Shown here: positions 26,933-37,600 of the stretch, one piece after another
Layout: the number at the start of each line of letters is the position of its first letter
Position numbering within the stretch: the stretch's first letter is position 1
From: Cercozoa sp. M6MM
Taxonomy: Eukaryota; Endomyxa: Ascetosporea
Assembly (NCBI GenBank): GCA_040357565.1
Contig: JBDODJ010000001.1
Length of the DNA: 64,000 nucleotides
Reading direction: 5' to 3' (one strand)
The notes under the pieces: model-generated
Database searches by the model: none
Seen by the model: only the letters and a program-made list of their open reading frames with translations
Told to the model about the DNA's origin: nothing
Program-made: the position numbers and the translations under genes

Positions 26933-28893
26933 CGCTTCTTGTTGCGTCGCTTCTTGCGCTTCCTCTTGCCGCTCGGCGTCGCAGGTGCCGGCGCTGGCTT
27001 CTCGACGACGACAGCGTCCACTTCTGTCGTGCTGCTGTGCCGAACAACACGCATCGTTTGCATTTGACAGTTGCAGTCTTAGTACCCAGCTTCGGCGTCA
27101 GTTTTGGTTTCGGCCTCGGCCTGCTTGACCGGCTCGTCCGGCGCGGTCTCTTCGGTCGGCTCGACTGCAGGCGACTCGGGCTCTGCGATCGGCTCAGCCG
27201 GCGCTTCAGCAGCTTCGACGGACTGCTGCACGAGCTCCTCAACCTGCTCGACCGGTGCTTCGACTTGCTCGACCGGTGCTTCAACTTGCTCGACCGGTGC
27301 AACCGCTTCTTCAGCAACAGCGTCTTGCGTCTTCTCAACAGTCTCCTCGGCCTGCTCGGCAGTCTCCTCGGCCTGCTCCACAGTCTCCTCAGCTGCCTCA
27401 ACAGTCTCCTCGGCCTGCTCCACAGTCTCCTCAGCTGCCTCAACAGTCTCCTCGACTTGCTCGGCAGTCTCTTCGACTTGCTCGGCAGACGCCTCAACTT
27501 GTTCAACAGCCTGCTCGGCAGGAGTCTCGGTCTCTTCGACAGTCGCCTCGGCCTTGGCGAACACCTCCTCGACCTGTTCAGACGTTTCGGCCTCTTCAAC
27601 GCTCGTTTCCACCGGCTGGGCAGTGTCCTCAGTCGGCTCAACAGCGTCCTGGACCGGTTGGACCGGCTCTTCCTGGACCGGAGTCTCTGCAGTCGGCTGT
27701 GGCTTGGCGTGAGCGACGTGCTTCTTGGCCTCGAGCTCGTCGTACTGCGAGGCGATCGCGCGGGCACGGGCGCTAGACTGAACCACTGGCTCCCGCTTGG
27801 TCTCCTGTGCAAGGTGGGGGGAGTCAACAACACACAAGGGGACTGGAGGAAGCCTGCACGCACCTGCGGCTTGTCGTTGGAGTGCAGTCGGGCGATGCGG
27901 TCCGCGATGGAGGTGACCGAGTGCTGCTGCAGCTCGGTGCTGCGATTGCGACGGTGCGTCACGGCCACCTTCTCTGCCTCGAACTGCCGAGCCTCGAACT
28001 GCTTCAGCGTTGCGTAAACGCGCTTGTTGCGTCGGCCACCGCGACGTGTGCGACGCTTGTGCGGCACCTCTTCCTCCTGCTCGGTCTGCTTCTCCGGGTC
28101 CTCCTCCTCCTGCTGCTGCTCCAGGTCCGGCTTGCTCTCGGCCGACGTGCGCAGACTCGCGATGCGATCCTGGATGCTGGCCTGCTTGCTGAGTGTCGCC
28201 GGTGCCTGCGCCGCCTTGTTGGGCCGCTCCTTGGCCGGCGAATTGTGCAGCGACGCGATGCGATCGCGGATGCTCGTGAGTGGCTCCTGCTGCTGCCGCT
28301 TCGGCTTTGCGGTCTTCTGCTCGGCCGCTTGCTCTAGGGACAGAGAAGGTACAGAAGGTCTTATAAAGGGAGGGAACAGAGGATACCACTGGAGTCGTTG
28401 AGAGCCTCGTAGCGACGAAGCGTGGCGTAGACCTTCTTGCGCTGTCGCGCCTTGCGCTGCTTCGGAGGCTGCTGCTGCTGCTGCGAGTCCTGCGGGGTCG
28501 CGCCGCCGCTCTTCTGCTGAAGCGACGCGATGCGCTCGGCGATGCGCTGGGACTGCGAAGGCGACTGCGTTCGCTTCGGCGACGCCGGCACCGCCTCTGA
28601 AAACGCAGAGAAGTTCGGTAAGTTTTAATATCTTCAAGTCAAAGCATACCACTCAGATCCTTCAGCGACTCGAACTTCTTGAGCGTCTCAAAGATACGAC
28701 CGCTGCTAGTGCGCACGTGGCGCACCTTGGGTTCAGCCGACTGCTCAGTGGCTACAAAGGCACACAGGAAAGTAATCCGCGACGACAACAAAAGACAGTC
28801 AAAAAAAGCTGCCGTACCGCCTTTCGACTCGAAAGCTGCAGCAAGCGATTTGGTGCGATTGCCGACCAGCGGCGGCATCTCCTGAGACGGCAT
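26933..28893 (-). CDS. Modular repeat protein with acidic coiled region and basic tail
   Basis: No known family. The start is Met at 28893 (MPSQEMPPLVGNRTKSLAAA). Two short motifs alternate: an R-I-A-S-L type (QRIAERIASLQQKS, SIRDRIASLHNS, SIQDRIASLRTS, SIADRIARLHSN) and a YATLK-F-E type (GRIFETLKKFESLKDLS, KKVYATLRRYEALNDSS, KRVYATLKQFEARQFEA). Then comes a Lys/Arg-rich linker (HKRRTRRGGRRNKR), an IASQYDELEAKKHV segment and a long acidic region of tandem AEETVEQ/VEAPVEQ units. A GTACTA intron joins DAEAG to STTEVDAVVVEKPAPAPATP and SGKRKRKKRRNKKRRK, stop TAG at 26933-26935; without that intron the protein would stop at 27079. The basic tail suggests nucleolar or nucleic-acid contact. The 406-codon Leu-rich frame on the + strand is only the antisense shadow. 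Confidence 0.75.
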
Positions 28894-29309
28894 GTAAAGG
28901 CAATGTCACTGTATGCGTGCTCCTATCACCGTAACTATGCTTGTGCAACACAGACACAGCCAAACGTCAGCTCGGCTGTCGGGAGGAAAAAACGTCCGCT
29001 CGGAAGTCAAAAGGGCGTCACCGCGCGAAAGGATGCGTCGCACTCTAGAAGCAACGGAACACTAAAGTGCCGTCAGAGGGTGCCGTGTGCTGTCCGCCGT
29101 GCCTGAAAACTCTGCAAACGCGTGGTTTTCTCCTTTCACTCCCAGAATTCGCCGCGTCCTTAACAAATTTGCCAGGATTCGCTGTTTGAGACGTAACTAC
29201 GAGTTTAGATGACAGCCACGGGAGCTAAATACAAGTGGTGGTGTGATAAATCAAGTAAGAGCGCGCTAGAAGCGCGCAGGAAGCGAAGTAAATCAGAGGC
29301 GATCAAGAG
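28894..29309. other. Intergenic, no gene seen
   Basis: About 415 bp between two minus-strand genes; holds the promoter of the repeat protein. A + strand frame over it (to 29106) overlaps the repeat protein's first exons antisense and has no conserved content. Confidence 0.4.
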
Positions 29310-29853
29310 TTAGAGCTCCTCGAACGCCAGGCGAGCCTCGTCATCGAGCACCTCGCTGCGTCGCAGGAAGGGCAGCACAGTCTGCCAGAGCGTGTCGTCG
29401 CGCACGAGCTTGTGCACAGCATCAATGTCGGGCTTCTGCAAGCAGAAAGAAAGAAATAAACGCTCCGAGTGAGAAACGCAAAGATCGATCACCATGTAGC
29501 GATCCTCGTCCCACTTTTGGACATGCTCGCGCACGCAGTTGTACACGGCCTCAAGCGGCTCTGTTGTACGCAGCGGACGCAGCAGGTCGAGTGCCTGGCA
29601 CTGGGGGAGAAGGGTAGGGCTAGGGGTAGAGGGTAATGAGAGGGGTGGGTGGTAAATAGGTACAGCAGCAAGGATCTCGATGGCGAGGACTTTCTCGACG
29701 TGTTCGACGACGCGGAGAGCCTTGCGTGCACTCATGCCGCCCATGGAGACGTGGTCCTCCTTGGCGGCACTCGTGCTGATCGAGTCCACTGACGACGGGT
29801 GGCACAGCACCTTGTTCTCCGACACCAGCGACGCCGCGCAGCAGTGCGCAATC
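29310..29853 (-). CDS. HAL: Histidine ammonia-lyase, C-terminal part only
   Basis: HAL deaminates L-histidine to urocanate in the cytosol. Exons 29664-29853, 29493-29600 and 29310-29435 give [80 protein letters not shown] and [20 protein letters not shown], nearly colinear with human HAL from IAHC to the C-end. The EDHVSMG segment and the SVDS loop are active-site neighbours in this lyase family. The MIO-forming Ala-Ser-Gly and all N-terminal two-thirds are absent: the 5' side hits the 100-N gap at 29854-29953. Exons beyond the gap on the same strand do not look like HAL. Either the true gap is much longer than 100 bp or two loci are joined wrongly. As an annotation it is a partial gene, not evidence of a pseudogene. 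Confidence 0.88.
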
Positions 29854-29966
29854 NNNNNNNNNNNNNNNNNNNNNNNNNNNNNNNNNNNNNNNNNNNNNNN
29901 NNNNNNNNNNNNNNNNNNNNNNNNNNNNNNNNNNNNNNNNNNNNNNNNNNNNNCACACACACACAG
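29854..29966. other. Assembly gap (100 N) plus (CA)n
   Basis: N at 29854-29953 followed by a short CA run. It cuts the histidine ammonia-lyase gene; its real length is unknown. Confidence 0.95.
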
Positions 29967-30030
29967 GTAAGATAAAATATACAATATACATCAATACATA
30001 CATATATACATATGTACAGAGACACAATAC

Positions 30031-31846
30031 CTGGCGAGATCTTCGTCGTAGTTCGGCAACTTGCGCTTTTTCATGAACTTTTCCATCTGCGGCAAACAGT
30101 TGTAAAACACAAACAGAAAGCAACATAAGTATAAGTGCAGTTGAGGCATACGATGACAATGTGATCCTCCAGCAGTTTCTCTGGTCCGTTATCCTCCAGC
30201 CACGGCTTGGCCGGGTCCTTGTCAGGTCTGTGCAGGTACACAGAATACAGGAGACCAGTTAGAGCCAGAGTCAGAGGGGGGTCAATAGTCAAAACATACG
30301 AAAGCGTCAACTGACGGTACTTGAGGGACAGACTCGGTCCAACAATCGTTGGCTCCTGATTGGTCTCCTCTGTCACATAAGCACATAAGCACATGCTACA
30401 CACACAGACGCACAGACACACAGACACACAGACACACAGACACACATGTCTATCAAAAGAGGCATACGCCAGCCAGCCAGCAGCGGCTTGTCTGTGTCGT
30501 TGGAATTGTCCGACACCGCCAGACGGAAGTGGAGTTGATACTTCTGTTCAGAGGGACGGGGTAAGTGGGTAAAGGGGGTAGAAAAAATGAGAAATAAACC
30601 TGCTTGTTAAGGAAGTCAGTGCAGCGATGCGTGATACGAACAAACACGGTTTCGCCTGGTTTCACTGGCAGCAATGACGTATGGCAGTGCCTGAGAACAA
30701 GAGGGAGTAAATGAGTACAGGTGGGTGGTAGGGGGGAGGGGGTAAACACTACCACTCATCAAGTACACCGCAGGCCAGGTGCATGTTGAAATCCTTTTTC
30801 CTGTCATCACACACATACATCAGACGGAGTAAGAGAGGGTGGGGGGGGGGGGCAAGATTCGTACTTGTCGCGCAAAACACGCAGACTGTGCCACGGTCGC
30901 TGACCCTCGTTTCGCACCAGCCTGTTAACAACACGACACACACATGCGTTTGTCCAGAAAAACAACAACGAAAACAACAACAGCACACAGAGGGAAACTA
31001 CCACCAGGAGTGAATGACGGTGTCGTTTTGCTCCACTTGGCGCGTGCGGTCACTGCATTGACAGTCCCGTTGATATCCGCGCGGAGGCACTGGACAAATG
31101 CACTAAAGAGACAGAAGAGACGCACCTTGAATGACTAAACACGACGCGCGCGAAGAAAGGACGAGTCAAACCGCTCTTTGAAAATACACAAACACACACA
31201 TATATACGCATACCTAGATATACAAATATGGATACATAAACATACATACGACACATATATACAGACACATATGTACATACTAACACATACATACATACAC
31301 ATACATACTGACCATACCCACACACACACATACATACATACATACATACATACACATATTGAGCGGTGCACCTTGCGTTGAGGCACGTCAGTCACGTCGA
31401 GATGCGGACGAGCGAAGCCGACCATTGTGGTGATAGGCGTCTTATCCATCCTGTCCACAGACACTAATTTACTCCCCCCCCCCCCCCCCCGACTGCAGAC
31501 ACAGGAGGTACGCAGCAACGTCAACCGGCGCGAGTGTGTCAGCGTAGTCGTTTGCGATGTCGAGTGCCGCTTTGACGGATTGTATCCCCTTCTTCGTCTC
31601 CTTTCTCTCGCTTTGCTTTGCTGCCTGCTTGGACTGCTCCGACTGCCGCTGTTGCTGCTCCTGCAGCAGTTTCAGCAGCCGCTCGTGGCGCAGCCTAGAG
31701 CGCTCGCGTAGTGTTTCGCGACGCGCGACTGAGGATTCAACTGGCAGGACCAGTTTGCCCTACATATATATCTTTATATATTTATATGGTTGTATAAATA
31801 GATCAATGATAGATCTATAAGAAGTTTTTATATCCATAATACACCT

Positions 31847-31928
<82 letters not shown>

Positions 31929-32110
31929 CACACACACACATGTCCATTCACAGGGAACAGCAAGGACTACATCCGGGAACTCCTCCGCCTTGTGCTGACG
32001 CTCCGCGTGCTGTCGCGCGGTCTACTTAAACAAGCACACGCATTGCTCACTCTCGAGACCAAGACAGAGAAAGAGAAAGAAGCAACATTAGAATTCGAGC
32101 AGCCAAAGCG
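30031..32110 (-). CDS. Unrecognised multi-exon protein, ends uncertain
   Basis: A chain of at least ten minus-strand exons: TARQHAERQHKAEEFPDVVL; GKLVLPVESSVARRETLRER plus a Gln/Lys-rich helix and AALDIANDYADTLAPVD; MDKTPITTMVGFARPHLDVT; CLRADINGTVNAVTARAKWS; RLVRNEGQRPWHSLRVLRDK; KDFNMHLACGVLDEW; HCHTSLLPVKPGETVFVRIT; KYQLHFRLAVSDNSNDTDKP; EPTIVGPSLSLKYRQLT; DPAKPWLEDNGPEKLLEDHI; MEKFMKKRKLPNYDEDLAR. I recognise no family; the PVKPGETVFVRI segment looks like a beta-sandwich strand pair. No start codon is convincing near 32110, and the 3' side runs into the 29854-29953 gap before any stop, so both ends are open. One exon carries the TCCGCGCGGA palindrome (31076-31085). Introns hold CA/TA microsatellites. 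A fusion with the HAL exons beyond the gap is unlikely biologically. Confidence 0.5.
31848..31943. repeat. (CA)n microsatellite in an intron
   Basis: An almost pure CA run of about 90 bp inside an intron of the unrecognised minus-strand gene, resolved in the assembly without a gap. Smaller CA/TA mixtures occur at 31180-31360. Confidence 0.9.
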
Positions 32111-32232
32111 CGCGCCTTTTCGTGTTTTGCACTTCCTTGCATTGCACTGTCATACACGCACACACACATACACACACATATACACACACACTGCAGCATC
32201 GAAGCCCCCTTCCTTTACCCCAACCCCCGTGT

Positions 32233-34364
32233 CTAGAGAAACGCTACCATAAAAGAAGGATAGTGTGTCTGCAAATGGGACGCGAGTCGCTGCGGCTTCA
32301 CGCCGCAGCGAATACAGGCGGGTCGTGTCGGGTCAAAGTCGCGCAGGTCTTTTTCAAACACATTGACGGAGAGCGTGTCATGCGACACGTCAGTTTCTTC
32401 GTCTGCCTCTCCTTCCTTGCCTCTCGTCTTGTCGTCTGCCTCCTCCCCTTCCTGCGGCAGCGGTTTCTCCTCGTCGACCAGCGAGGTGGGTCGCACGCGA
32501 CGCGGCGGTAGAAGCGAGGCCAGCTGCGACGGCACAGGTGACGCTGCAGGCGACACAGTGGTGTCGCTGCCGCTGACGGTGGCGTCCTCGTCGAAGGAAG
32601 AGTACTCCCCCTCGTCTGTGGTCTCGGCTTGCGGCAGTTCCATCCACTCCTCGTCCGACACAATGCGCAAATCCTCGTGCTCGGCCAGTTCCACTGCTTT
32701 CGCTTTCTTCGGCAGTTTTTTCGCTTTCTGTGCTTTCTCTGTTGCTTTCGCTTTCTCTTCTTTCGCTTTCTCGGATTTTGCTTTCTCGGCTTGTGCTTTC
32801 TCGGCTTGTGCTTTCTCGGCTTGTGCTTTCTCTGTTGCTTTCGTTGTCGGTTTTGCAGTTGTGGGTTTCGCAGTTGGTTTCTCAGTCGGTTTCGTCTTTT
32901 TCGGCAGCGGTTGCTCTGGCTCTTGCTCGCCCAGTCGCATGGAGCGCACGCGTTTGCCGAGCTTTTTCCAAATGCGCTGCATGAGGTCGTCAACGCGATT
33001 GAAGACGTCGACGTCGAGTTGCACGCCGTCGGGCAGCAGCTTCTCGGTGTTCGGGTAGTAGTCGGCGAGACCGCGGGTCGTCCGCGCGGGTACCTGACTG
33101 GCGTGAAACAGTATTACGTGATCCTTCAGTCGGCGGAACTCGTAGTGTCGCTCCTGGCACACCATGCACTGCAAAACACATATGCACATGCACATGCACA
33201 TACACATCATGCAAACAAAGGTAGAGATGATACCACGAAATGCGGCATGTGCGTCTGGATGTGCCGCCGGATCGAGCCGGAGCGTTTCCAGGGACCCTTG
33301 GCCGAGCTGCGGCAGCTGCGAAACGGACAGTGTATGTCGCCCTTGTCGTTGCGTCGCACCAGCGACAGGTCCGGCTGCTCCATGTCGGCTTTGTGGACAC
33401 GTGCCGATGGAGCCGTGCGAGGCACCGTTCGCGACGCGGCCGTTGTTGTCACCTCGTGCGCCGTCTCGGACAGAATCGTGCTGTGACGAGCCACACGTTG
33501 CCGTGCCTGCAGACGACTTCGCAGCAGCGCCATCTGCTCCTTGCGTTTCGCATCGCTGGCACCGCGGTCCAGCAGTATCGATGCTGTCTCGATCGGTTTC
33601 GCCGCTGCCGTCGCTGCTGCTTTGACCTGTTTCGCAGTTGTTTCGCTCGCTTTTGCTGCTTCGATCGGTTGCGCAGTTGTTTCGATCGGTTTCGCAGTGG
33701 TTTCAATCGGTTTGGCAGATGCTTTTGCAGTGATTTCGCTCGGCTGGACCGCAGCAGAGACTTTTGCGGGCCGCGACGGCGTGACCCAGCGGATGGTGTT
33801 GCGCGTAGGACTGATGCCCATGTCGCGGAACTTGTCGTAGAGTCGCTGTGCTGCTTTGACGTTCTCAAGCTGCCGGATTACGCCAGGCTGCAGCGCTTTT
33901 CCATTGTTCATCTTACCAGCCTCGGGTGTCGGGTACGGCGGCGGTGTGTACTGCGAGTATTTCGAAGGTTACGATGTGCAAATACATAAAGGGACAGGAA
34001 GGGTGTACTTCAGGGTGATGCCGCTTGAAGTGAATCGACACCTTGTGTGCACGGCAGTTGGTGTAGGTACAGTCTGGCCCCATGCACTACACACAGTGGC
34101 AGTTTTATTAAGCTATGATAGTGTAGTATGGGAGATACGCGGTAAAGCGGGTAGTGTCTTTCGACGTGACTACGCGGGTTTTTGATGAAGACACCACAGT
34201 CCGGGCACTGCACGGTGTTGCGCTGTGTGTCAGCAACACCAGTCTGTTGTGTGCAAGACCGGAAGTCTTTGGAAAGGGGTGCCTGTTTTTTCAAGCGATC
34301 TGCGATGTGCGTCGCTCGTTTCTGCGTCGTTCGGAGCAGTCGCGACAGGTTCCCCTCGGCCACT
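32233..34364 (-). CDS. Four-finger C2H2 block with low-complexity linkers
   Basis: Exons (plus-strand coordinates) 34139-34364, 34009-34086, about 33236-33950 and 32233-about 33171. Each carries a zinc finger of a recurring form ending in His-x3-4-His then Tyr/His/Met-Pro: QCPDCGVFIKNPRSHVERHY, CMGPDCTYTNCRAHKVSIHF then KRHHPE, CPFRSCRSSAKGPWKRSGSI then RRHIQTHMPHF, and CIRCGVKPQRLASHLQTHYP. A further CMVCQERHYEFRRLKDHV begins the last exon. Linkers are repetitive: KPIETTAKPIETTAQPIE, then AQAEKAQAEKAQAEKAKSEK, then an acidic stretch. No start codon is evident upstream of VAEGNLSRLL, while the donor at 34672 of the neighbouring upstream gene has the matching phase, so this may be the 3' half of that gene. 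Family unknown; nucleic-acid binding is inferred. Confidence 0.6.
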
Positions 34365-34671
34365 CTGCACGCGTACACACAGTGCATATGTACTGTCTAT
34401 ATACATACAGTACATACACTAGTTGAGATACATACTATGCACATACACTGTGCACACAAATACCGCAAACACATCCACGATACAAACACATTCATATCAT
34501 GTACACTCAGACTATACAAACACATAAATACAATCTACACATTTCTACAACACACACGTGCATCAATATACACACATACATACTATGTATGATACAAGCA
34601 CTAGGCATAGCCTCTATATATATATATATATACATATATATACAGATACAAGTATGGACACAGATATATAC

Positions 34672-37600
34672 CGAGCATCGACAGGCGGCGGTTCCGTTTG
34701 CGAGAGTGCGAGCGGCCAGTGCAGTGCAGTCACGACGTCGCTCATGTCGTCATCCGGAGGACTGCTTGTTTCTGGGTCAGTTGCTGTCTCAGTTAGCACG
34801 CGCACGGCAGGCAGCACGTCGAGCAGCGGTGCCAACTGCCGCGTCAGAGCGTCGACAGTCTGCGTCACCTGTGCACGTGTGCTGTCGAACAGCAGCAGTG
34901 CGTCGAGTGGAAGCATGGCCACGTGGTCACTGGGTGACCCACTGGGTGACCCACTAAGTGAGCCACCGGGTGACCCACTTAGTGAGCCACAGGGCGACAG
35001 TGCCTCGCTCAACGAACGACCTTGTCGAGGCACGGGCAGGCGCACGTGGCCCTGCAGGATGGCCGACACGGCCGCACTGGATAGACACGTGTCACGGTGC
35101 CACACGACACGCCGCTCGCCCACTGGTCGCAGGTGCTTCTGTAGCCACTGCAGCGGGGGGGGGGGTAAGGAGGAATGGGGGAGTAAGGAGGGAGGGGTAT
35201 ATCGGGGTGAAGGGTAGGGGGGTAAACCTTGTCAGAAGTCTTCAAAGTATTCAGTTTCGTCTGCAGCTGCTTCACTTGGTTCGCTACCTGCCAGTCACAT
35301 GGGTCACTCACATGGGTCACTCGCATGGGTCACTCGCACGGGTTATTCACATCACCGGGTCACACACGTGCCAGATCATATGAGTGGTCACGCACCAGGT
35401 CGGAGTAGACGGCGCGGAGTGCCGGTGTCAGTTGGGGCGTGACGACGGCGAGCACGCGGCGGCACAGCTGTCGCGCCGTGTCGGCGCCGTCCCGGTGTCG
35501 GTCAACCTGCCGACTCGCCGAGGTCGGTCGGGTCAGGTCACTGGCGTCCGCGCGGACGCTGCAGGCAACGGCACTGTCGTCCGCTGCGTCCAGTGGCGGC
35601 ACCGACTGCGTCAGGAAGCGACGGCGCTGCTGATGCGTCACTGAGGTGACACCGTCGGTATCAGTGGCCTCAGCCACACCGTCAGCCACACCGTCAGCCA
35701 CACCGTCAGCCACACCGTCAGTGATGGTATCAGGAGAGCGTAGGAGGAGAGCAGAGTCACATGCCAGGTCATTGGCGGCGTAGCAACCGACCTGGACGGT
35801 TCCGAGGGCAGCACCGTCATCAACGGCACCAAGCCACACGGCCTGCGCCGGCATGACGGTGTGCCACGTGTCGGCCGAGACGGTGTCGCCGTCGATGGCG
35901 GCCAGTGCCACCTGCTGCAGCGTCGCCGCCTCCACGGCGCCCAGCAGCGCTCCTGTTGCGTCGCGTGCCACGTACCACGTGCCCGGCAAACGCTCCACCA
36001 CCGACTGTGCCATCACACACACATGTATGTATACGCATATCCACATCGACATATCTATCTCTAGAAAGATATATATATATATAGTACATGCGTGTATAGT
36101 GAGATACAAACATGCATATATACAAATATAGATATATATATATAGATATATATATATATATGTACATATAGATAAAGTACCTCCACATCCACTGAGGTAT
36201 CTGCGATCTCCTTCTTGTCTGCAAACAAAAAGGTAAGACGGGAGGAGGGGGCTGCGGCAAACAGTTACTCGGCAAGGGCGCTCGTTTCACCACGCAGAAT
36301 TCTTTCTTGAGCAGCGCTTCGTACTGTTGCGAGCACTCTGACAACACACAGGGGGTAGCCCGATTAGGGAGAGGTAACAGGGCAGGTGCAGGTACGAGAG
36401 GTGTAATGGGAAGGTACACACACCATGAAAGCGTTGTATCCAGTCGTCGCGTTGCTGCGGCGTGAGCGTGCCAGCGTCCACGCGAAGTTCGTATGTGTAC
36501 AGTGGCTACACGGAGAGACACCTCGGTCCATTTGAACTGACTTAAGGGAGGGGACAGAAGGATCGGCGATAATACCTCATCGAGCGACACGAGCGACGTG
36601 TGTCCCAGAACTCGGTTGGCGAGTCGCGACACTGCCGACGATGTCGCCGCCGTCGACGTTCCCGGAGCCTTCCGCGAAAGTTCCAGCAGTGTTCGCGCCT
36701 GCTGCTCGGAACACGCCTCGTCGAACTCGAATTCGGACCACTCCGGCTTCACGGGAACCTCGTAGCCTACTCCACACAAACACACTCCCTTAATTAATAG
36801 GAAACACTCTTCAAGCAAAGAGATACACCCCCCCCCCCCTTGAGTAAGCGAGAGTACCCAGCGGCATGACGCGACCGCGCACGCGAACCGTGTCGTTAAA
36901 CAAGTCGATTTCGAACTCGAACAACTGCTGTCGCGACGACTGCTCACACATGGGGTAAATAGGGGGATAAAGATGGGGACAAAAAGGGGGGTAAAGAGGG
37001 GGTAAAGATGGGGTAAAGAGGGAGTAAAGAGGGGGTAATGAGGAAGGGGTAAAGGGGTAAAGAGGGGGGTAATGAGGAGGGTTAAGAGGGGTAAAGAGGG
37101 AGTAAAGAGGGGGTCAAGAGGGGTAAAGAGGGAGGGAATAAAGAGGGGGTAAAGAGGGGGTAATAATCAGTCGGAGCACCTTCGCCTTCATACGTTCGCA
37201 GTGCCACAACACCGCTTCTGCCACTCTCTACAAAACAGGTGCGTAAGGAGGGGTAAAGAGGGGGTAAAGAGGGGGGTAAAGAGGGGGGTAAAGGGGCACT
37301 ACCGACGACACAGCGAGTTCGGTGGCACTGGTGGAAACGCGGCCATTGTGTCGCCTCCGCAGACTGTCCAGGTACTCGCGCACACTCATCTGCATCCTCT
37401 CCTCGCTCTTCTGCCTCACCACGCCAGGGGTAATAGGGGGTAAGAAGGGGTAAACAGGGGGTAAACAGGGGGTAAACAGGGGGTAAACAGGGAGGTAAAC
37501 AGGAGGGTAAACAGGGGGGTAAACAGCGGGTAAAAAAGAGGAAAAAAGTAGAGTAAAGATGAAGGTAAAGCGGGGGGTAAAGCGGGGGTAAAGCGGGTAA

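Noticed and set aside
26797-28017. A 406-codon open frame on the + strand, Leu/Arg/Ser-rich with NSLLGLLHSLL-like repeats
   Set aside because: It is antisense to the acidic AEETVEQ repeat gene; its repeats mirror the minus-strand coding minisatellite, and the minus strand has start, introns in phase and a conserved basic tail.
29310-29853. Calling the lyase phenylalanine ammonia-lyase or a pseudogene
   Set aside because: [20 protein letters not shown] and the C-terminal helices match HAL rather than PAL, and truncation is explained by the gap, with no internal stop.
32629-33486. Plus-strand 285-codon Phe/Leu-rich frame
   Set aside because: Antisense of the Lys/Ala/Glu repeat in the zinc-finger gene; no independent support.
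34500-34680. Possible CRISPR-like or satellite array of CATACATA/ACACATAC units
   Set aside because: Irregular TA/CA microsatellite in an intron, no constant repeat with unique spacers, and a eukaryotic genome.
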